Positions 33,497-44,274 of a stretch of DNA of 64,000 nt are shown piece after piece. The stretch is from Homoserinimonas aerilata (GTDB taxonomy: Bacteria > Actinomycetota > Actinomycetes > Actinomycetales > Microbacteriaceae): the NCBI RefSeq assembly GCF_006716125.1, contig NZ_VFOM01000001.1:1612001-1676000 (forward strand). Reading direction: 5' to 3'. Under the pieces are notes generated by a model that was given only the letters and a program-made list of their open reading frames with translations, was not told where the DNA came from and searched no databases. Position numbers and translations under genes: made by a program. Position 1 is the first letter of the stretch. Every line of letters starts with the position of its first letter.

Positions 33497-35823
33497 GGGA
33501 GCCGTCTCTCTCGTGCGAACAACTCCTTGACACTATATCCACCGAGAGATCGGAGCGAGACGAGTGCCTTGAGCCGCTGCCAGCGGGTGCGCCCCTCCCC
33601 GAGGCCGGCGCCCAGTTCCCGCACCGCCGTCCACACCTGGATGGCCTCTTCCTCCCTGACCTGCTCGGGAGCGAAGGTGGCACGATCGGCGACGGATGCG
33701 AGCACGAGTGGCTGGATGCCGCCCACCGTCTCCGCCACCTCACTGCGGGTCGGCGACGCCGGCGGCGTGTAGCCGTAGTCGATGATGGCATCCTCGAATT
33801 CCCGCCAGCCCCCGCTGATCCGCTGGGCCGGACTCGACGCCCTCTGCCGCAGGTGACGTCGCCTCAGCTTCGCGGCGACGATCGCGATGAACGGCGAGAG
33901 CAGCACCGCGATCACAAGCAGCGTCACCCCCAGCCCGACGAGGGCCGCCAGCAGGATGGCGAGGAAGGGGTCTTCGACGGGGTCCTCCTCCTGCGAGCTG
34001 TCGAGCGGGATCTGGTCGGTGTTGCCGTCGGGCTCCGTCGCCCGGGGCGGCACGGGGGTCTGCGGGCGGGCCACCTGGGCGGGCTCCTCCGGTTCGGCCA
34101 ACGGGATCTCGCGGACTGGCGGCGTCGGGTCGACCGCAACCCAGCCCTGCCGCAGCGTGTTGACCTCGATCCAGGCGGAAGCATCCGAGCCTCGCACGAC
34201 GGTCGCATCGCCTGCCGACGAGACAGAGTCGGGAACGAAGCCGACGACGACCCGCGAGGGAAATCCGATGGCCCTGGCCATGAGCGCCGCCGTCACGGCG
34301 TACTGCTCCTGGTCGCCGATCATGATCGGATCGGTCAGCAGTTGCGCGATCCGATCCGCCCCGTGGCCGGATCGACTCGGCGGCTCGTCCGCTCCACCGT
34401 GACTGATGTAGCCCTCCGTGGCGATGCCTGCGAGCATCGCGCGCAGCCGCTCGCCCGGTGTCGTCGCATCCCGCACCCAGCCGTCGAGGGTCACCGCGAG
34501 ATCGTCGGGCACGGCGCTCGCCACGGGCACTGTCGCGGTTCCCGGCGCGAGAGAGGCGAGCTGCGAGTCGGCGACCATCGGAGTGACGACAGCGTCGAGC
34601 TCATAGCCGCTGCCTTCGCCGAGCCCGTCGAGCGCAACGGCGGTGCCGCTCACGTCGTTGTAGAAGAACGAGTTCTTCAGCCCCGAGGCATCCGCCCCGA
34701 CGAAGTCGATCGTCTGCAGCTTTCCTGCCGTGGGCACCCAGATGCCCTTGTAGCCGGTGATGACGATGTCGAGTGTGACGTGCTCCCCGTCGATCGCAGA
34801 CTGGTCGATGCTCGTCGGAACCCGAGTGAACGAGCCAGACTCGCTGCTCGTCTGCTCGCTCCCGACCGAGAACACGACACCGTTGTAGGTGTCGAGCGTC
34901 GCGATGCGCAGCCGCCCTCCCTCAGGAAGGCCGCTTGCGGTGAGCATGGCGGCATCGGCCGTGCCGGGCTGCAGGTACCGTCTGAACGCACTGAGGGGGC
35001 TCGCATATTCCTGCGGGTCGAACGGCCGCTCGACGGTGTCGCGCAGCACGACGCGCTCCCTGCTCGGCGGGGCCAGGCTGACGGCGGCCGAGCCGGTGCC
35101 GACGGCGATGGCGAGAATGACGACGGCGGATGCGACGGCACGAATCCCGCCGGAGCGCTCCGCGGTCTCGAGGGGGGCGGCGCCGGTTCCGGGCGTCGTC
35201 GCAGCGAGCGCCCTGATGGCATCCCGTCTGCGCTGCCACCGCCACCAGGCGAGCGTGCCGAGCACGGCGACGAGAAAGCCCAGCACGAGCGGCATGGCGA
35301 AGGGGAGCTCCTTCGGGCCGAAGAGCAGGCCGACCAGAAGCACGGCGCTCGGAAACAGGGCCGAGAGTTCGCCGAATCGCGCTCGCAATGCTGTGGAGAG
35401 TCCGCCGACTGTGGCGACGAGGATGAGCAGGAACGCCGGGACCAGCAGTCCCTGGTACGTGCCCACGGGCAGCGTTATCGTGAGCAGCTGCTTCCAGCCG
35501 AGCGCCGCTCCCGTGACCAGCTCGAGCAGGCCGTCGAGCGTGGGAAGCACGCCGTAGAGCGCGAGCTCTGGAACGGCGAAGGGAACGCCGAACACGGCGA
35601 AGACGATGAGCGTCAGAAGGAGAACCACAGGGCTCGGCCACCGGAAGACGGCACCGAGCAGAGCAATCGCGCTGCCCAGCACGATCGTTCCGACCGCCAT
35701 GATGATGAACTGCGGATGCTCATAGATCGGCCAGAATGCGGTGACCGCGATGGCCAGGCCCACCCAGAACGTCGCCGTCGCCACGACGACGAACGCAGCC
35801 CTCTGCCGTCTCGGCCGCCTCAT
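33493..35823 (-). CDS. transglutaminase-like membrane protein with degenerate catalytic triad
   Basis: 776 residues from an ATG that overlaps the DUF58 stop by four nt. About seven membrane helices occupy residues 8-255 including one near 235-255, an extracytoplasmic domain follows, and a further helix lies near 630-650 with a cytoplasmic tail. The transglutaminase core is recognisable: GDQEQYAVTAALMARAIGFP, SDASAWIEV, VDPTPP. Where active enzymes have Cys it has Gln505 and where they have His it has Ser549; only Asp565 remains. It therefore cannot be a classical cysteine transglutaminase or protease. MoxR-DUF58-transglutaminase neighbours are a common trio. It may be a binding or structural partner of the large surface protein. 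Confidence 0.88.
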   Translation of the reverse strand: MRRPRRQRAAFVVVATATFWVGLAIAVTAFWPIYEHPQFIIMAVGTIVLGSAIALLGAVFRWPSPVVLLLTLIVFAVFGVPFAVPELALYGVLPTLDGLLELVTGAALGWKQLLTITLPVGTYQGLLVPAFLLILVATVGGLSTALRARFGELSALFPSAVLLVGLLFGPKELPFAMPLVLGFLVAVLGTLAWWRWQRRRDAIRALAATTPGTGAAPLETAERSGGIRAVASAVVILAIAVGTGSAAVSLAPPSRERVVLRDTVERPFDPQEYASPLSAFRRYLQPGTADAAMLTASGLPEGGRLRIATLDTYNGVVFSVGSEQTSSESGSFTRVPTSIDQSAIDGEHVTLDIVITGYKGIWVPTAGKLQTIDFVGADASGLKNSFFYNDVSGTAVALDGLGEGSGYELDAVVTPMVADSQLASLAPGTATVPVASAVPDDLAVTLDGWVRDATTPGERLRAMLAGIATEGYISHGGADEPPSRSGHGADRIAQLLTDPIMIGDQEQYAVTAALMARAIGFPSRVVVGFVPDSVSSAGDATVVRGSDASAWIEVNTLRQGWVAVDPTPPVREIPLAEPEEPAQVARPQTPVPPRATEPDGNTDQIPLDSSQEEDPVEDPFLAILLAALVGLGVTLLVIAVLLSPFIAIVAAKLRRRHLRQRASSPAQRISGGWREFEDAIIDYGYTPPASPTRSEVAETVGGIQPLVLASVADRATFAPEQVREEEAIQVWTAVRELGAGLGEGRTRWQRLKALVSLRSLGGYSVKELFARERRLP

Positions 35824-37262
35824 GAGGTCGCCGCTTTCGCGAGGCTCTTCTGGAGGTCCTCGAGGAACCCGATGGTGAGCACACTGAGGCCGGTCACCCG
35901 GCGAAGCCCGGGGACGGTGTCCGGATCGCATACGACCGCAACAACCTCGACCCCGGCCGGGAATCTGGTCGATGCCGCGCGCAGCTCTCCCGGGGTAGGC
36001 ATCGAGCCGCAGACGAGGAACGCCACGGAGATGCCGCTCACCTGCTCTGCGGCGACCCTGGCGACATCGGTGAGCCCGAGCGCAGACTCCTCGTGGTCAA
36101 CGATGGAGAGGTCGTCGAGGAGCCGTGAGGGGCTGAGGGTGCTGAGCGAGCGCACCGCGAAGACTTTGCGCTTGGCGAACTCTGGCGTCGTCGCGCTCGT
36201 GACGACCGAGAGGTTGCGCACATCCCTGATGGCCCGGATGCCGAGCGATCCCGCGACGCTGACGGCCATCTCGAACTCGGCGTCGTCGGCGTAGTCGGAA
36301 CTGGCCCGGCTGAGCGCGATGACGAGGTGGCTGCGCCTCGTCTCCTCGAACTGCCGCACCATGTAGGTGCCCGTCTTGGCCGTGCTCTTCCAATGGATGT
36401 TGCGGCGCTCGTCGCCACGCGCATACTCGCGCAGGGCGTGGAAGGCGACGTCGCTGCTGGTGATGTCTCGGGTCGGGTTCCCTTCGAGGTCGCGGATGAA
36501 CCCTGTGCTGGTGCTGGGGATGGCGATTGTGCGCGGATGCACGAACATCTCGTGCTGATCGGTCCAGGCAAGCTCGCGGCGGACGAGCCCGATCGGGTCG
36601 GCCCGCACCGTCCTGACGGGGCCGACGACGAGCATCCCGCGCCGGCCTGTGGGAATGGCGAACTGGTGTTCGACGGATGCGCCGGCGGCGAGACCGGGGA
36701 GTGCCAACTCGGCGATGCCCGGCCCGATGGGCACCTCGGCCTTGGCCCCAAAGATACGGTGGCGGCTCGGGTTCGCGATCGAGACGACCCCGGATGCCTC
36801 CTCCCCCACCGCGACGCGGCTGTGGGGGAGCTCGAGCGTGATCGTGAATGCGTTGCGTCCGACGAGGTAGACGATGGCGACGAGCAGCAGCACGAGGCCC
36901 GTGTAGCCCACGGCGACGAGCTCCGACCAGCCCGCCGTGTATCCCCAGACGAGGCTGAGGGTGACGACCGCGGCCATGACCCAGCCGAGCGTCGTGACGA
37001 CGGAGCCCACCCTGCCCGCGACGGTCCGGATGACGGCGCTGATGCCGCGGGCGGAGCGCACGACGGCCACGATGACGTCGGCGAGCATCCCGTCGCGGTT
37101 GCCGACGATGCGGGTACGGGCGTTGCTGAGGCCGACCGTCGAGGTGTCGAAGAGGGTGTCGGAGCGCAGCGACGTCGTCGAACCGTGCACTCGGGAGTGC
37201 TGCCGCGAGTTCGTCGTGCCGGCGCCGTGCGTCCTCGTCGGCGGCGTCGACCTGGGCGTCAC
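35820..37262 (-). CDS. DUF58 domain protein
   Basis: 480 residues. Two adjacent membrane helices (~85-135) are followed by an Ig-like segment and the DUF58 core, with DVAFHALREYARGDERRNIHW and KSTAKTGTYMVRQFEETR, which precedes a von Willebrand A-like fold. DUF58 proteins are regularly encoded beside MoxR ATPases and are thought to be their clients. The GTG start is preceded by GAGAAGG and overlaps the stop of a 12-codon mini-ORF (37259-37297) as GTGA. Exact role unknown. Confidence 0.88.
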   Translation of the reverse strand: MTPRSTPPTRTHGAGTTNSRQHSRVHGSTTSLRSDTLFDTSTVGLSNARTRIVGNRDGMLADVIVAVVRSARGISAVIRTVAGRVGSVVTTLGWVMAAVVTLSLVWGYTAGWSELVAVGYTGLVLLLVAIVYLVGRNAFTITLELPHSRVAVGEEASGVVSIANPSRHRIFGAKAEVPIGPGIAELALPGLAAGASVEHQFAIPTGRRGMLVVGPVRTVRADPIGLVRRELAWTDQHEMFVHPRTIAIPSTSTGFIRDLEGNPTRDITSSDVAFHALREYARGDERRNIHWKSTAKTGTYMVRQFEETRRSHLVIALSRASSDYADDAEFEMAVSVAGSLGIRAIRDVRNLSVVTSATTPEFAKRKVFAVRSLSTLSPSRLLDDLSIVDHEESALGLTDVARVAAEQVSGISVAFLVCGSMPTPGELRAASTRFPAGVEVVAVVCDPDTVPGLRRVTGLSVLTIGFLEDLQKSLAKAATS

Positions 37263-37297
37263 AGCGCCTTCTCGGTCATGAAGGGCCGTTCGGTCAT
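37259..37297 (-). other. 12-codon mini-ORF coupled to the DUF58 start
   Basis: ATG at 37295-37297 opens MTERPFMTEKAL, whose TGA overlaps the GTG of the DUF58 gene (GTGA). The gap holds three near-copies of TGACCG(A/G), the first at the moxR stop codon, so the mini-ORF may have arisen by local duplication. It could couple DUF58 translation to moxR. Coding status is not proven. Confidence 0.3.
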
Positions 37298-37310
37298 GCG
37301 TTCCGTCCGG

Positions 37311-38282
<972 letters not shown>

Positions 38283-38316
38283 TCGTTCGTCTCTCCTGAT
38301 CGGTAGTTCATTCGTC

Positions 38317-41300
38317 TCAGCCGCCCGGCGTCGCCCCCGGGGTGGCCCCGGGCGGCGGTGTCGGTGTCGGTTCCGGTGTCGGTTCCGGGGTCGGCTCAGG
38401 TGTCGGTTCCGGTGCCGGCTGGCACTGGGTCTGACCCCATTGTGGGTCCTGATACACCGAAGTGCCGGCAGTGACTGTCGCCTTGATGCGGACTCCCGAG
38501 GCGGTGAGCGGGACTGTCTCGCCCTCATGCCACGTATGGAAGACGCCGGAGTAGACGCCCAGCAGGCCGTAGTCGACCGCGTAACCGACGGTGATCTTCG
38601 GAGATCCGTTGTTGTTCGGCGGAGCAGCAATGAAGGGCTGCCCGGCCAGGCAGCTGGGAACGGATGCCCGCGTCGCCACGGGCGTCGCCGTCAGGGTCAC
38701 GGAGGGCCCGCAGAAGTCGGTGCTGGTGTCCCGGCAGCCGCGCACCTGCAGTGACACGGGCGTGCCGTAGACCGCGCTGTTGGCCGCAGAAGTGACGAAT
38801 CCGGAGGTGGGAACGGCCTGCCATGCTGCGGAGCCCAGACGGTATTCGTAGCGTGTGGCGACGCCGGATACGACGCCGAGGCCGCCGATGCGCACGTCCC
38901 AGTTGCCGGACGACTGGTGTTGGACCGTGGGAAACTCGGGATCGACGGTCGCCTTTCCGGGCGCCTTCCGGCTCTCGACCTGGCCGGAGACCGCCACCGA
39001 GCAGAAGTAGCCATTGTCGGAATAGACGGCGTAGACGTATTTTCCGCCGTCGGCGGCGTCGGTGTCGATCCAGCCGCTTGCCGTGGCTCCCGCGATCGCA
39101 CCGGGCTTGCTCCCCGTCTCACAGGATGCGGGAATTTCGCCGCCCGCGGCGAAGCGCGCGATGCTGTAGCTTCCGGTTGCTGCGCCGTTCCAGGTCGAGG
39201 CGCCCGTCCAGGAGACCTGGATTCGGCCATCCGATCCGAGAAGCACGCCGCCGAGGCCCGTGACGGGGGTCGGATGTCCGACAGCACGGACGATCGCCAC
39301 CCCTGACCTGTTCCACCCCTCGGCGTCGACCTGCGCCGAGTTCATGGCAACGACAGTCACCTGGTATTCCTCGCCAGGCTGGATCAGCCCGTCCGCCGTC
39401 GTCTGCAGGCGACTCGCCCCCCTGCCCACCGGGATGTCCCGCTGGCCGACACCCGGTCCGACGATGCGCACGGTGTACCCGGCGACCTCCGTTCCGGGAT
39501 TCGGATCGGCGACAGGGGTCCAGGAGATGACGATCTCGCCGGGCCTTCCTGTGGACGGCACCGCGTTGACGCCGGTCGGAGCGGCCGGGAGATAGTCCGC
39601 TCGAAGCGGCTGGCTCGCCATTCCCGGCGCCGATGAGCCGATCGAGTTGCTCGCGATGACGCTGAACTCGTACACGGCCCCGATTGTCAGGTCGTCGAGC
39701 CTGCACAGCTGCTGCGTGCCGCAGTCCTTGCGGTAGTCCCCCGCGCTGCTGACAATCTCGTAGCGTGTGATCGGCGAGTTGTTGAAGGCCGGCGGCGTGA
39801 TCCTGAGGGTGATGGCGCCATTCGTGTGGCCCTCGGTCTTGACGGGCGCGATGGGCGCATCCGGAACATCCTGCACCGAGATCGTGACCCTGCCCCAGAC
39901 GTAACGATCCGGGTCGCCCGTCGCGTCCGCGACCTGGTACTGGAGCTGCGTGTCTGCAGGAACGGCATTGGATGCCACCGCGACGGAGAGCCTGCTCCTG
40001 TCGGTGCTCGGCACGATGGTGACGCCGTCGGGCAGTGCGCCTCCGTCGATACCGCGGATCGCGACGACCGTGAGCGGCTTATTCGGGAAGGGGTTGGTCG
40101 CGCTGTCGTTGCTGAGCACGTCGATGACGGTCGACGAGCCCCTGGGAGTGACCGAAGCGTCGGGCGCCGGCCTCGCGAGAGGTCTCGTGGAGGCGACGAC
40201 GCGCAGCGCGATCGTGCCCGCTCGGCCTTCGCTGAGGTCATCCCTCACACCGAGCGCGATCGTCGTCTCGGAGCCCTTGACCGTGCCGACATCGGCCTTC
40301 AGGGTCAGCGTGCTCCCCCGCAGCGTGTAGCTGAAGCCCGTCGGCAATGGTTCGAGGACCCGGTAGGCGAGCTCGTCGAGGTCGTCGGGGTACGGGTAGC
40401 TCGTGAGCCTGAGCAGGTCGAGCTCCTTCTCCTCGCCCGGCTCGAACTCGATGCTGCCACCGGTGAAGGCCGGCGGCTGGTTCTCGCGGGGCGTCACCGT
40501 TATGGGCAGCACGAGCGTCGCCGTGTGCGCCCCCGGCTCATCCGCATTCGCACCATCCGTGACCTCGAACGAGATCGAGGCAGGCCCGAAGTACCTGTCG
40601 GCAGAGGTGAAGACGAGGGTGTCGGAGTCAAGAACCAGGCTGTCACCGTTCGAGTGCGTGGCCCGCACGGTCGTGGTGTCGGTGAGCCGCACCTTCCGCC
40701 CGCCGACGGCGACGACATGGTCGTTGATGTCGATCCTCAGCTGCGACTCGCTGGCGACCGTCAGCCGTGGCGCGCGGCGGTCGAGCTGCGGGAGCGCGTC
40801 GTCGTGACCGGGCACCCGGATGAAGGCGTACGAGACCACCTGCGCGTCGTCGGGGTGCACGATCGCGAAGGGGATGATCTGGCTCCTGTCGCCGATCTGC
40901 ACCGTCACCCGCTTGTCGCGCTCGACGGTGGCGGATGCCCGATAGCCGTCGAGCAGGCGGATGCCGAGACTCGAGACCGGTCCGTCGGCGAAGAACACCC
41001 GCTCGAGCACGTCGATCGTGATGGAGTCGCGGTCGAGGATGTCCGACAGCGTGAGTACGGTGTCGGATGCGATCGGATACGCGAGCGGCGCATCCGGGTC
41101 GACGACGACGGTCACGAAGTTGGAGCTGCTCCCTCCGAACTCGTTCTCGATCGTGTACACGAGCCCGTAGCGGCCCGCGAGAGCCGGCGGGGTCACCTCG
41201 ACGACCTCGCCCACGATCTCCGCGCTCGTCTCGGCGTCGTTGGGCTCGACGGAGACGACGCTGAGTGCGCTGCCGTCCGGGTCGGAGTCGTTCAGCAGAA

Positions 41301-44274
41301 CCTGGACCCGCACCGCGCCGCCGGGCCTCGTGACGACCTCGTCGGCGGTCGCCACAGGGTTGCGGGCGCCCTCGATGGGCGGGCTGATGCCCACGCGCAC
41401 CCGGCCGGTCGCTCGGGCGCCGAGCGCGTCGATGACGGTATAGCTGAAGCTGTCGGTTCCTGCCGAGTAGCCGCCCGCCTCGTATTCGATGAAGTCGCTG
41501 CCGACCTCGGTGACGGCGCCCTTCTCCGGGTTGCTCTCCTGCCCGAGCAGTTGCACCGAGTCGCCGTCGGGGTCGATGCCGCTGAGTGGGATGCGGATGC
41601 TCACCCGTTCACCCGCAACGACCCGTGCAACCGTGGTCACCGGCGCGGGCGGATTGTTGGTGGCCTCGACGGCCTCACGCACGGCGATCCGCACCTGCGC
41701 CTGCGCCGCCTGCCCGTCGGGCCCGAATATCTCGTAGACGGCCGTGAAGTTTCCGGTCTGGTTCGACGCGAGATAGCGCAGCTTGTTTCCGGATGCGAAC
41801 AGCAGGCCGGCCCCGCTCTTCACCTTCGCCGAGAGCACCGGGTTGAGTTTCAGTTCCTCGCCGTCGGGGTGCAGGTCGTTCGCCAGCACCGGGATGTCGA
41901 TGGTGTCGCCGACGCGAACCGTGATGCTGTCGTCGGTCGCGACGGGCGCCTGCAGTTGCTCCGGCTGCGCGATCTCGATGACGGTGACGAGACCCTCCGC
42001 CTCGGCCAGGCCGTTGGTCACGCGATAGCCGAACGACACCGGCCCGGAGTCGAGCGGCGCGACAAGGGTAATTCGGATCGACTTCTGGTCGAGAACATCG
42101 GCGCGCACTCCCGCCGCAGGGTCGAGCCCCGTCAGACCCGTGACCATCAGCACGCCGCCGGCGGGGTCACTGTCGGTGAGGGTGACGTCGATCGTCTCGC
42201 TGCTCAGCGTCTTGACGAAGACCGTCTTGGGGATCGTGACCGGCTTGCTGCTCGCATCCGGTGGCGTCTCGACGTCGATGCGCACGAGACCCGTCACCGT
42301 CTGCGAGCCATCGGTGACGACATATTCGGCGTAGAAGCTGCGAACCTGGGTGCTCGAGAAGCGGAAGGTGCCCCTGTCGTAGTTGGGCACGATCGTCGCC
42401 CCCGTCTTGGCGGGCACCCCCGTGAGCCTGAGCGTGCCAGAGCCACCGCGCACATGATCGAGCGGCGACACACGAACCTCACTGCCCGCGTACGCTCGCA
42501 CCACGAAGGGGTCGGCGATGAGCGGCACCTCGCCCTGAGGGCTGACCGTGATCGACAGACTGCCGGATGCCTCCGCCATTCCGTCGGAGACCTGCAGCGC
42601 GACGGAGCGAAGCGAACCGGCCGCGCCGCCCTCCTGGAAGACCACGGCCCCCTCCGGCTTGTGGCTGACCAGATCCGGGCTCGCCGTCGTCGCCGATGTC
42701 AGGTAGAAGGCGTCGCCATCCGGGTCGATCCAGTCGCCGAGCACATTGCTGGTGACGCGCCCGCTCTCGGCGACGAGCGTGCGGCTACGACGCAGCTGTA
42801 CGGGCGCGGAGTTCTCGGCAGGGCTGCGCACCGTCACCGTCACCGTCGTCGAAGCGGAACCACCACGACCGTCGGTCACCGTGTAGCCGAAACCGAACGA
42901 GCCGGATGCCGTGTCAGCGAGTGTGAGCTGAATCTCCTGCCGGTCGCGCACCAGCTCGAGACGGCCGAGCTCCTCGTCGATCTCGGTGACCTCAGAAATG
43001 ACGAGCACGTCGCCGTTCGGGTCGTAGTCATTCAGGAGGACAGGCAGAACTGTCGCGCGGCCGGGCCGGGCGCCGAAGTCATCGGCCACCGCGACCGGCG
43101 GCATCTGCACCTTCTCGTATTCGGGCACGCTGTCGACGTCGTTCTGCTGAACCTGCTGCTGGTCCTCCTCGACCGTGATCAGCTCGTCCCAGTTGTCGAT
43201 CGACTCGCCACCCTGCTGCACCGCCCAGGTGGCACCGGTGGCGGGCTCGTTGAGCAGAACCCTGTCGCCGTTCATGGCGAAGGCGAGACGAGCTCCGGAT
43301 GTTCCGCCGAGTTCGAGAGTCACGGGAGCCTGCCCGGGGCAGTCACGCCAGGCGGTCCCGTCTCCCCAGGCCGCGTACGTGCATCCGTCAAGCACCACCG
43401 GCTGGGCGACGGCGCTGCTGCGGCCCTCGAGAAGCCTCACCGGGTCGGAGCCGTCGAGCGGCACGGAGAGCAGACCGCTCGTGTAGGCGATCACGACGGC
43501 GCTCGCGTCGGGTCCGGGCTGCTGCAGCACGGGGCTCTGGCCTGCATCGATCAGCCCGTCGAGCGGCACGAGCTCGCCGTCGATCCAGGCGTGCCGGGAG
43601 GAGCTGTCGAAGAGGATGACATGATCGCCCACCGCGGTCAGCTGCACACCGGCGCCGGTGTCGCCGAAGGCGAGTTGCTGCGTCTGGGTTCCCGAGCCGA
43701 CCCCAAGAGCGTAGAGCTGGCCCGTATCGGGCGAGTAGGCGTGGATGACTCCGTCGACCCCCACCGCGAGCGTCGAATTGCGGCCGAGGCTGAGTGTCGC
43801 CTCCCCTGAGACGTCGAAGGAGGAGAGATCCTGAGCGGGCATCATCCACACCTCGCCGGTGCCCTCGGCATGGATGACAGCGCTGTCGCCCGCGAGATAC
43901 ACCTTCGGAGACTCGGTGGGCAGTGCGGCGCTGTCGAGCACCTCAGACGTCGCCGGGTCGACGATGTCGACGCGCGTGTTCGCCAGGTCAAGCAGAAGCA
44001 CTGTCTCGCCGCGCTGCACGACATCGAGATCACTGCCGGCGCTCTGCACGACCGTGTTGAGCTGCATGATCTCGGTGTTTGCGCGCCCGATGACCTGGCT
44101 TTCGCCGTTCGCCACCCAGACGGATGCGTCACCCAGGTCGAGCCGTTGCGCCCGGTAGCCGCCCGACGCGACGGCGACGGCGGCGATGAGCGCCACGATG
44201 ACGACAATGCTGCCCGTCGTCATGGCCAGCGATCTGTGGCCGAGTATCCAGCGCCAGGTCTTCGAGAACGTCAT
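38317..44274 (-). CDS. giant membrane-anchored Ig-like/cadherin-like and FN3 surface protein
   Basis: 1985 residues from an ATG overlapping the kinase stop by four nt. One membrane helix (~18-40) follows a short cytoplasmic N-terminus. Residues ~45-375 look like a beta-propeller-type region. Then come about eleven ~95-residue Ig/cadherin-like repeats, several with PVLxND.DPDGD (examples VLPVLLNDYDPNGD, IDIPVLANDLHPDGE), three or four FN3-like domains (LPAAPTGVNAVP; SWTP), and a Pro-Thr tail of PEPT repeats ending GATPGATPGG. There is no LPXTG signal or second helix. The protein would reach from the membrane through the cell wall. It corresponds in position to the FN3 gene of the bifidobacterial PFNA cluster; ligand unknown. 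Confidence 0.9.
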   Translation of the reverse strand: MTFSKTWRWILGHRSLAMTTGSIVVIVALIAAVAVASGGYRAQRLDLGDASVWVANGESQVIGRANTEIMQLNTVVQSAGSDLDVVQRGETVLLLDLANTRVDIVDPATSEVLDSAALPTESPKVYLAGDSAVIHAEGTGEVWMMPAQDLSSFDVSGEATLSLGRNSTLAVGVDGVIHAYSPDTGQLYALGVGSGTQTQQLAFGDTGAGVQLTAVGDHVILFDSSSRHAWIDGELVPLDGLIDAGQSPVLQQPGPDASAVVIAYTSGLLSVPLDGSDPVRLLEGRSSAVAQPVVLDGCTYAAWGDGTAWRDCPGQAPVTLELGGTSGARLAFAMNGDRVLLNEPATGATWAVQQGGESIDNWDELITVEEDQQQVQQNDVDSVPEYEKVQMPPVAVADDFGARPGRATVLPVLLNDYDPNGDVLVISEVTEIDEELGRLELVRDRQEIQLTLADTASGSFGFGYTVTDGRGGSASTTVTVTVRSPAENSAPVQLRRSRTLVAESGRVTSNVLGDWIDPDGDAFYLTSATTASPDLVSHKPEGAVVFQEGGAAGSLRSVALQVSDGMAEASGSLSITVSPQGEVPLIADPFVVRAYAGSEVRVSPLDHVRGGSGTLRLTGVPAKTGATIVPNYDRGTFRFSSTQVRSFYAEYVVTDGSQTVTGLVRIDVETPPDASSKPVTIPKTVFVKTLSSETIDVTLTDSDPAGGVLMVTGLTGLDPAAGVRADVLDQKSIRITLVAPLDSGPVSFGYRVTNGLAEAEGLVTVIEIAQPEQLQAPVATDDSITVRVGDTIDIPVLANDLHPDGEELKLNPVLSAKVKSGAGLLFASGNKLRYLASNQTGNFTAVYEIFGPDGQAAQAQVRIAVREAVEATNNPPAPVTTVARVVAGERVSIRIPLSGIDPDGDSVQLLGQESNPEKGAVTEVGSDFIEYEAGGYSAGTDSFSYTVIDALGARATGRVRVGISPPIEGARNPVATADEVVTRPGGAVRVQVLLNDSDPDGSALSVVSVEPNDAETSAEIVGEVVEVTPPALAGRYGLVYTIENEFGGSSSNFVTVVVDPDAPLAYPIASDTVLTLSDILDRDSITIDVLERVFFADGPVSSLGIRLLDGYRASATVERDKRVTVQIGDRSQIIPFAIVHPDDAQVVSYAFIRVPGHDDALPQLDRRAPRLTVASESQLRIDINDHVVAVGGRKVRLTDTTTVRATHSNGDSLVLDSDTLVFTSADRYFGPASISFEVTDGANADEPGAHTATLVLPITVTPRENQPPAFTGGSIEFEPGEEKELDLLRLTSYPYPDDLDELAYRVLEPLPTGFSYTLRGSTLTLKADVGTVKGSETTIALGVRDDLSEGRAGTIALRVVASTRPLARPAPDASVTPRGSSTVIDVLSNDSATNPFPNKPLTVVAIRGIDGGALPDGVTIVPSTDRSRLSVAVASNAVPADTQLQYQVADATGDPDRYVWGRVTISVQDVPDAPIAPVKTEGHTNGAITLRITPPAFNNSPITRYEIVSSAGDYRKDCGTQQLCRLDDLTIGAVYEFSVIASNSIGSSAPGMASQPLRADYLPAAPTGVNAVPSTGRPGEIVISWTPVADPNPGTEVAGYTVRIVGPGVGQRDIPVGRGASRLQTTADGLIQPGEEYQVTVVAMNSAQVDAEGWNRSGVAIVRAVGHPTPVTGLGGVLLGSDGRIQVSWTGASTWNGAATGSYSIARFAAGGEIPASCETGSKPGAIAGATASGWIDTDAADGGKYVYAVYSDNGYFCSVAVSGQVESRKAPGKATVDPEFPTVQHQSSGNWDVRIGGLGVVSGVATRYEYRLGSAAWQAVPTSGFVTSAANSAVYGTPVSLQVRGCRDTSTDFCGPSVTLTATPVATRASVPSCLAGQPFIAAPPNNNGSPKITVGYAVDYGLLGVYSGVFHTWHEGETVPLTASGVRIKATVTAGTSVYQDPQWGQTQCQPAPEPTPEPTPEPTPEPTPTPPPGATPGATPGG
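38340..38415 (-). repeat. tandem 12-bp repeats encoding the PEPT tail
   Basis: Degenerate 12-bp units related to GGTTCCGGTGTC repeat about five times and encode the (Glu-Pro-Thr-Pro) C-terminal tail of the surface protein. Such a tract can change length by slippage without shifting the frame. Confidence 0.7.

Noticed and set aside
33493..35823. The transglutaminase-like gene considered as a frameshifted pseudogene
   Set aside because: The frame is intact over 776 codons with coupled overlaps on both sides; only the two catalytic residues differ.
38340..38415. Short tandem repeats considered as a CRISPR-like array
   Set aside because: The units are contiguous 12-bp repeats without spacers and encode the PEPT tail.
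39826..43809. A 1327-codon plus-strand frame opposite the giant surface protein
   Set aside because: The minus strand shows repeated Ig/FN3 units; the plus-strand frame is His/Asp/Arg-rich with no domain.
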